From contig DCTP01000073.1 in the NCBI GenBank assembly GCA_002329625.1, positions 5,687-11,153 on the forward strand: a stretch of 5,467 bases of DNA. Direction: 5' to 3'. A program made the translations under genes and the position numbers. Under the pieces are notes generated by a model, which was not told where the DNA came from, searched no databases, and was given only the letters and a program-made list of their open reading frames with translations. The stretch comes from Leptolinea sp. UBA1437 (GTDB lineage: Bacteria; Chloroflexota; Anaerolineae; Anaerolineales; Anaerolineaceae). The stretch's first letter is position 1; every line of letters starts with the position of its first letter. This document shows, one piece after another, positions 4,649 to 5,467 of the stretch.

Positions 4649-5467
4649 ATGAAATTATATCTAAAAACTCCGTTATTTCCTTTGACTCGTATCAATCAGA
4701 AATTTCATAAGAATTTTCAAATTAAAATGGAATGTTATCAACCGAGCGGTTCTTTTAAAATTCGTGGAATCTCATATGTTTGCTTGGATGCCAAGAAAAA
4801 GGGAATAAGCCATCTTATCTGTGCTTCGGGAGGAAATGCGGGGTATGCGGTCGCTTATTGCGCCAGAACTTTGGGAATGAAATGTACGATCGTAATTCCT
4901 AAATCCGCCAGTAACTATATGGCGGAAGTTATTCGCAGAGAAGGCGCTGATGTCATTGTTCACGGCGATATTTTTGATGATGCGAATGATTTTGCCTTGC
5001 AAATTACACGGGAAGACAAAAATGCGATGTTTGTCCATCCCTTTGAAAATCCACTTCTTTGGGAAGGACATTCCACGATTGTTGATGAATTGAAGGAACA
5101 AACCGACAAACCGGATGCGATTGTTCTCTCGGTAGGCGGAGGCGGTCTTTTGAACGGCGTTATTCAGGGAATAGACCGAAACGGTTGGAGCGATGTTCCG
5201 GTGATTGCGTGTGAAGTCGAAGGCGCACCTAAATTTAATTTATCTCTCAAAGCCGGAAAACCGATCTATTTGGATGAGATTCATACTTTGGCCAATACGC
5301 TGGCCGGGAAGACGGTTTCTCCGGAATCGATCGCATATGCAAAAAATCACAATATTATTTCCTATTTAACCGGAGATGCAAATGCAGCTCATGCTGTTTT
5401 TGAATTTATTGATGATTTTCGCGTAATTGTCGAATTGGCATGTGGTGCATCCATGTCAGTTGCATAT
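4649..5467 (+). CDS. L-serine/L-threonine dehydratase, animal SDS-like PLP enzyme (3' truncated)
   Basis: The frame runs from ATG 4649 to the window edge with no stop, giving 273 residues; about 50 C-terminal residues are missing compared with the ~320-330 usual in the family. It is a fold-type II PLP enzyme that deaminates L-serine (and often L-threonine) to pyruvate or 2-oxobutyrate plus ammonia in the cytoplasm. K37 in 'QPSGSFKIRG' (31-40) is the expected Schiff-base lysine. 'CASGGNAG' (58-65) is the substrate-carboxylate loop, 'SVGGGGLLNG' (161-170) the phosphate-binding glycine loop, and 'ELACGAS' (262-268) matches the SDS-type cysteine motif. 'HPFENPLLWEGHSTIVDELK' (130-149) is also very close to animal serine dehydratases. 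Unlike the iron-sulfur SdaA/SdaB type common in anaerobes, this form uses PLP. AGG at 4638-4640 is a modest ribosome site 8 bases upstream, and a near-consensus promoter precedes the gene. G61 replaces the alanine of classical SDS and resembles the SDS-like isoform. Confidence 0.92.
   Translation, partial: MKLYLKTPLFPLTRINQKFHKNFQIKMECYQPSGSFKIRGISYVCLDAKKKGISHLICASGGNAGYAVAYCARTLGMKCTIVIPKSASNYMAEVIRREGADVIVHGDIFDDANDFALQITREDKNAMFVHPFENPLLWEGHSTIVDELKEQTDKPDAIVLSVGGGGLLNGVIQGIDRNGWSDVPVIACEVEGAPKFNLSLKAGKPIYLDEIHTLANTLAGKTVSPESIAYAKNHNIISYLTGDANAAHAVFEFIDDFRVIVELACGASMSVAY

Noticed and set aside
4772..5101. 109-codon minus-strand ORF inside the serine dehydratase
   Set aside because: The plus strand encodes clear PLP-enzyme motifs across this stretch, so the antisense frame is a shadow.

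Overview
The window looks like a piece of chromosome from a low-to-moderate GC anaerobic bacterium, most likely a Firmicute. The signs are oxygen-sensitive 2-hydroxyacyl-CoA dehydratase-type iron-sulfur proteins, Gram-positive-style ribosome binding sites and compact operons. This placement is an inference from gene content and base composition; no rRNA or marker gene is present.

Positions 2-3095 carry a plus-strand run of three genes. The first, cut by the left edge, is the C-terminal part of a 2-hydroxyacyl-CoA dehydratase D-component-family subunit. Its stop codon overlaps the start of a 546-residue fusion, in which a compact dehydratase-like domain is joined to a complete BadF/BcrA/HgdC-type ATP-dependent activator carrying both expected cluster cysteines. 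Together they resemble a radical dehydratase or reductase and its electron-donating activator; the substrate cannot be read from the window. A YhbS-type GNAT acetyltransferase with an unusual three-helix membrane tail follows 56 bases later.

A strong hairpin at 3097-3133 separates this run from a convergent minus-strand gene (3153-3707) encoding a divergent PCC/DUF296-domain protein. That gene has a good ribosome binding site and an upstream TATAAT box.

Positions 3708-4648 form a markedly AT-rich stretch. It holds a gene-poor segment with a hairpin and a direct repeat, then an orphan plus-strand ORF of unknown family (3967-4515), then a leader with a near-consensus promoter. The right edge (4649 onward) carries most of a fold-type II PLP enzyme that closely resembles animal-type serine dehydratase, truncated by the window end.

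I see no CRISPR array, tRNA, rRNA, transposase or obvious defence system. The points most worth a second look are the dehydratase-activator fusion, the membrane-tailed acetyltransferase and the unassigned ORF in the AT-rich stretch.
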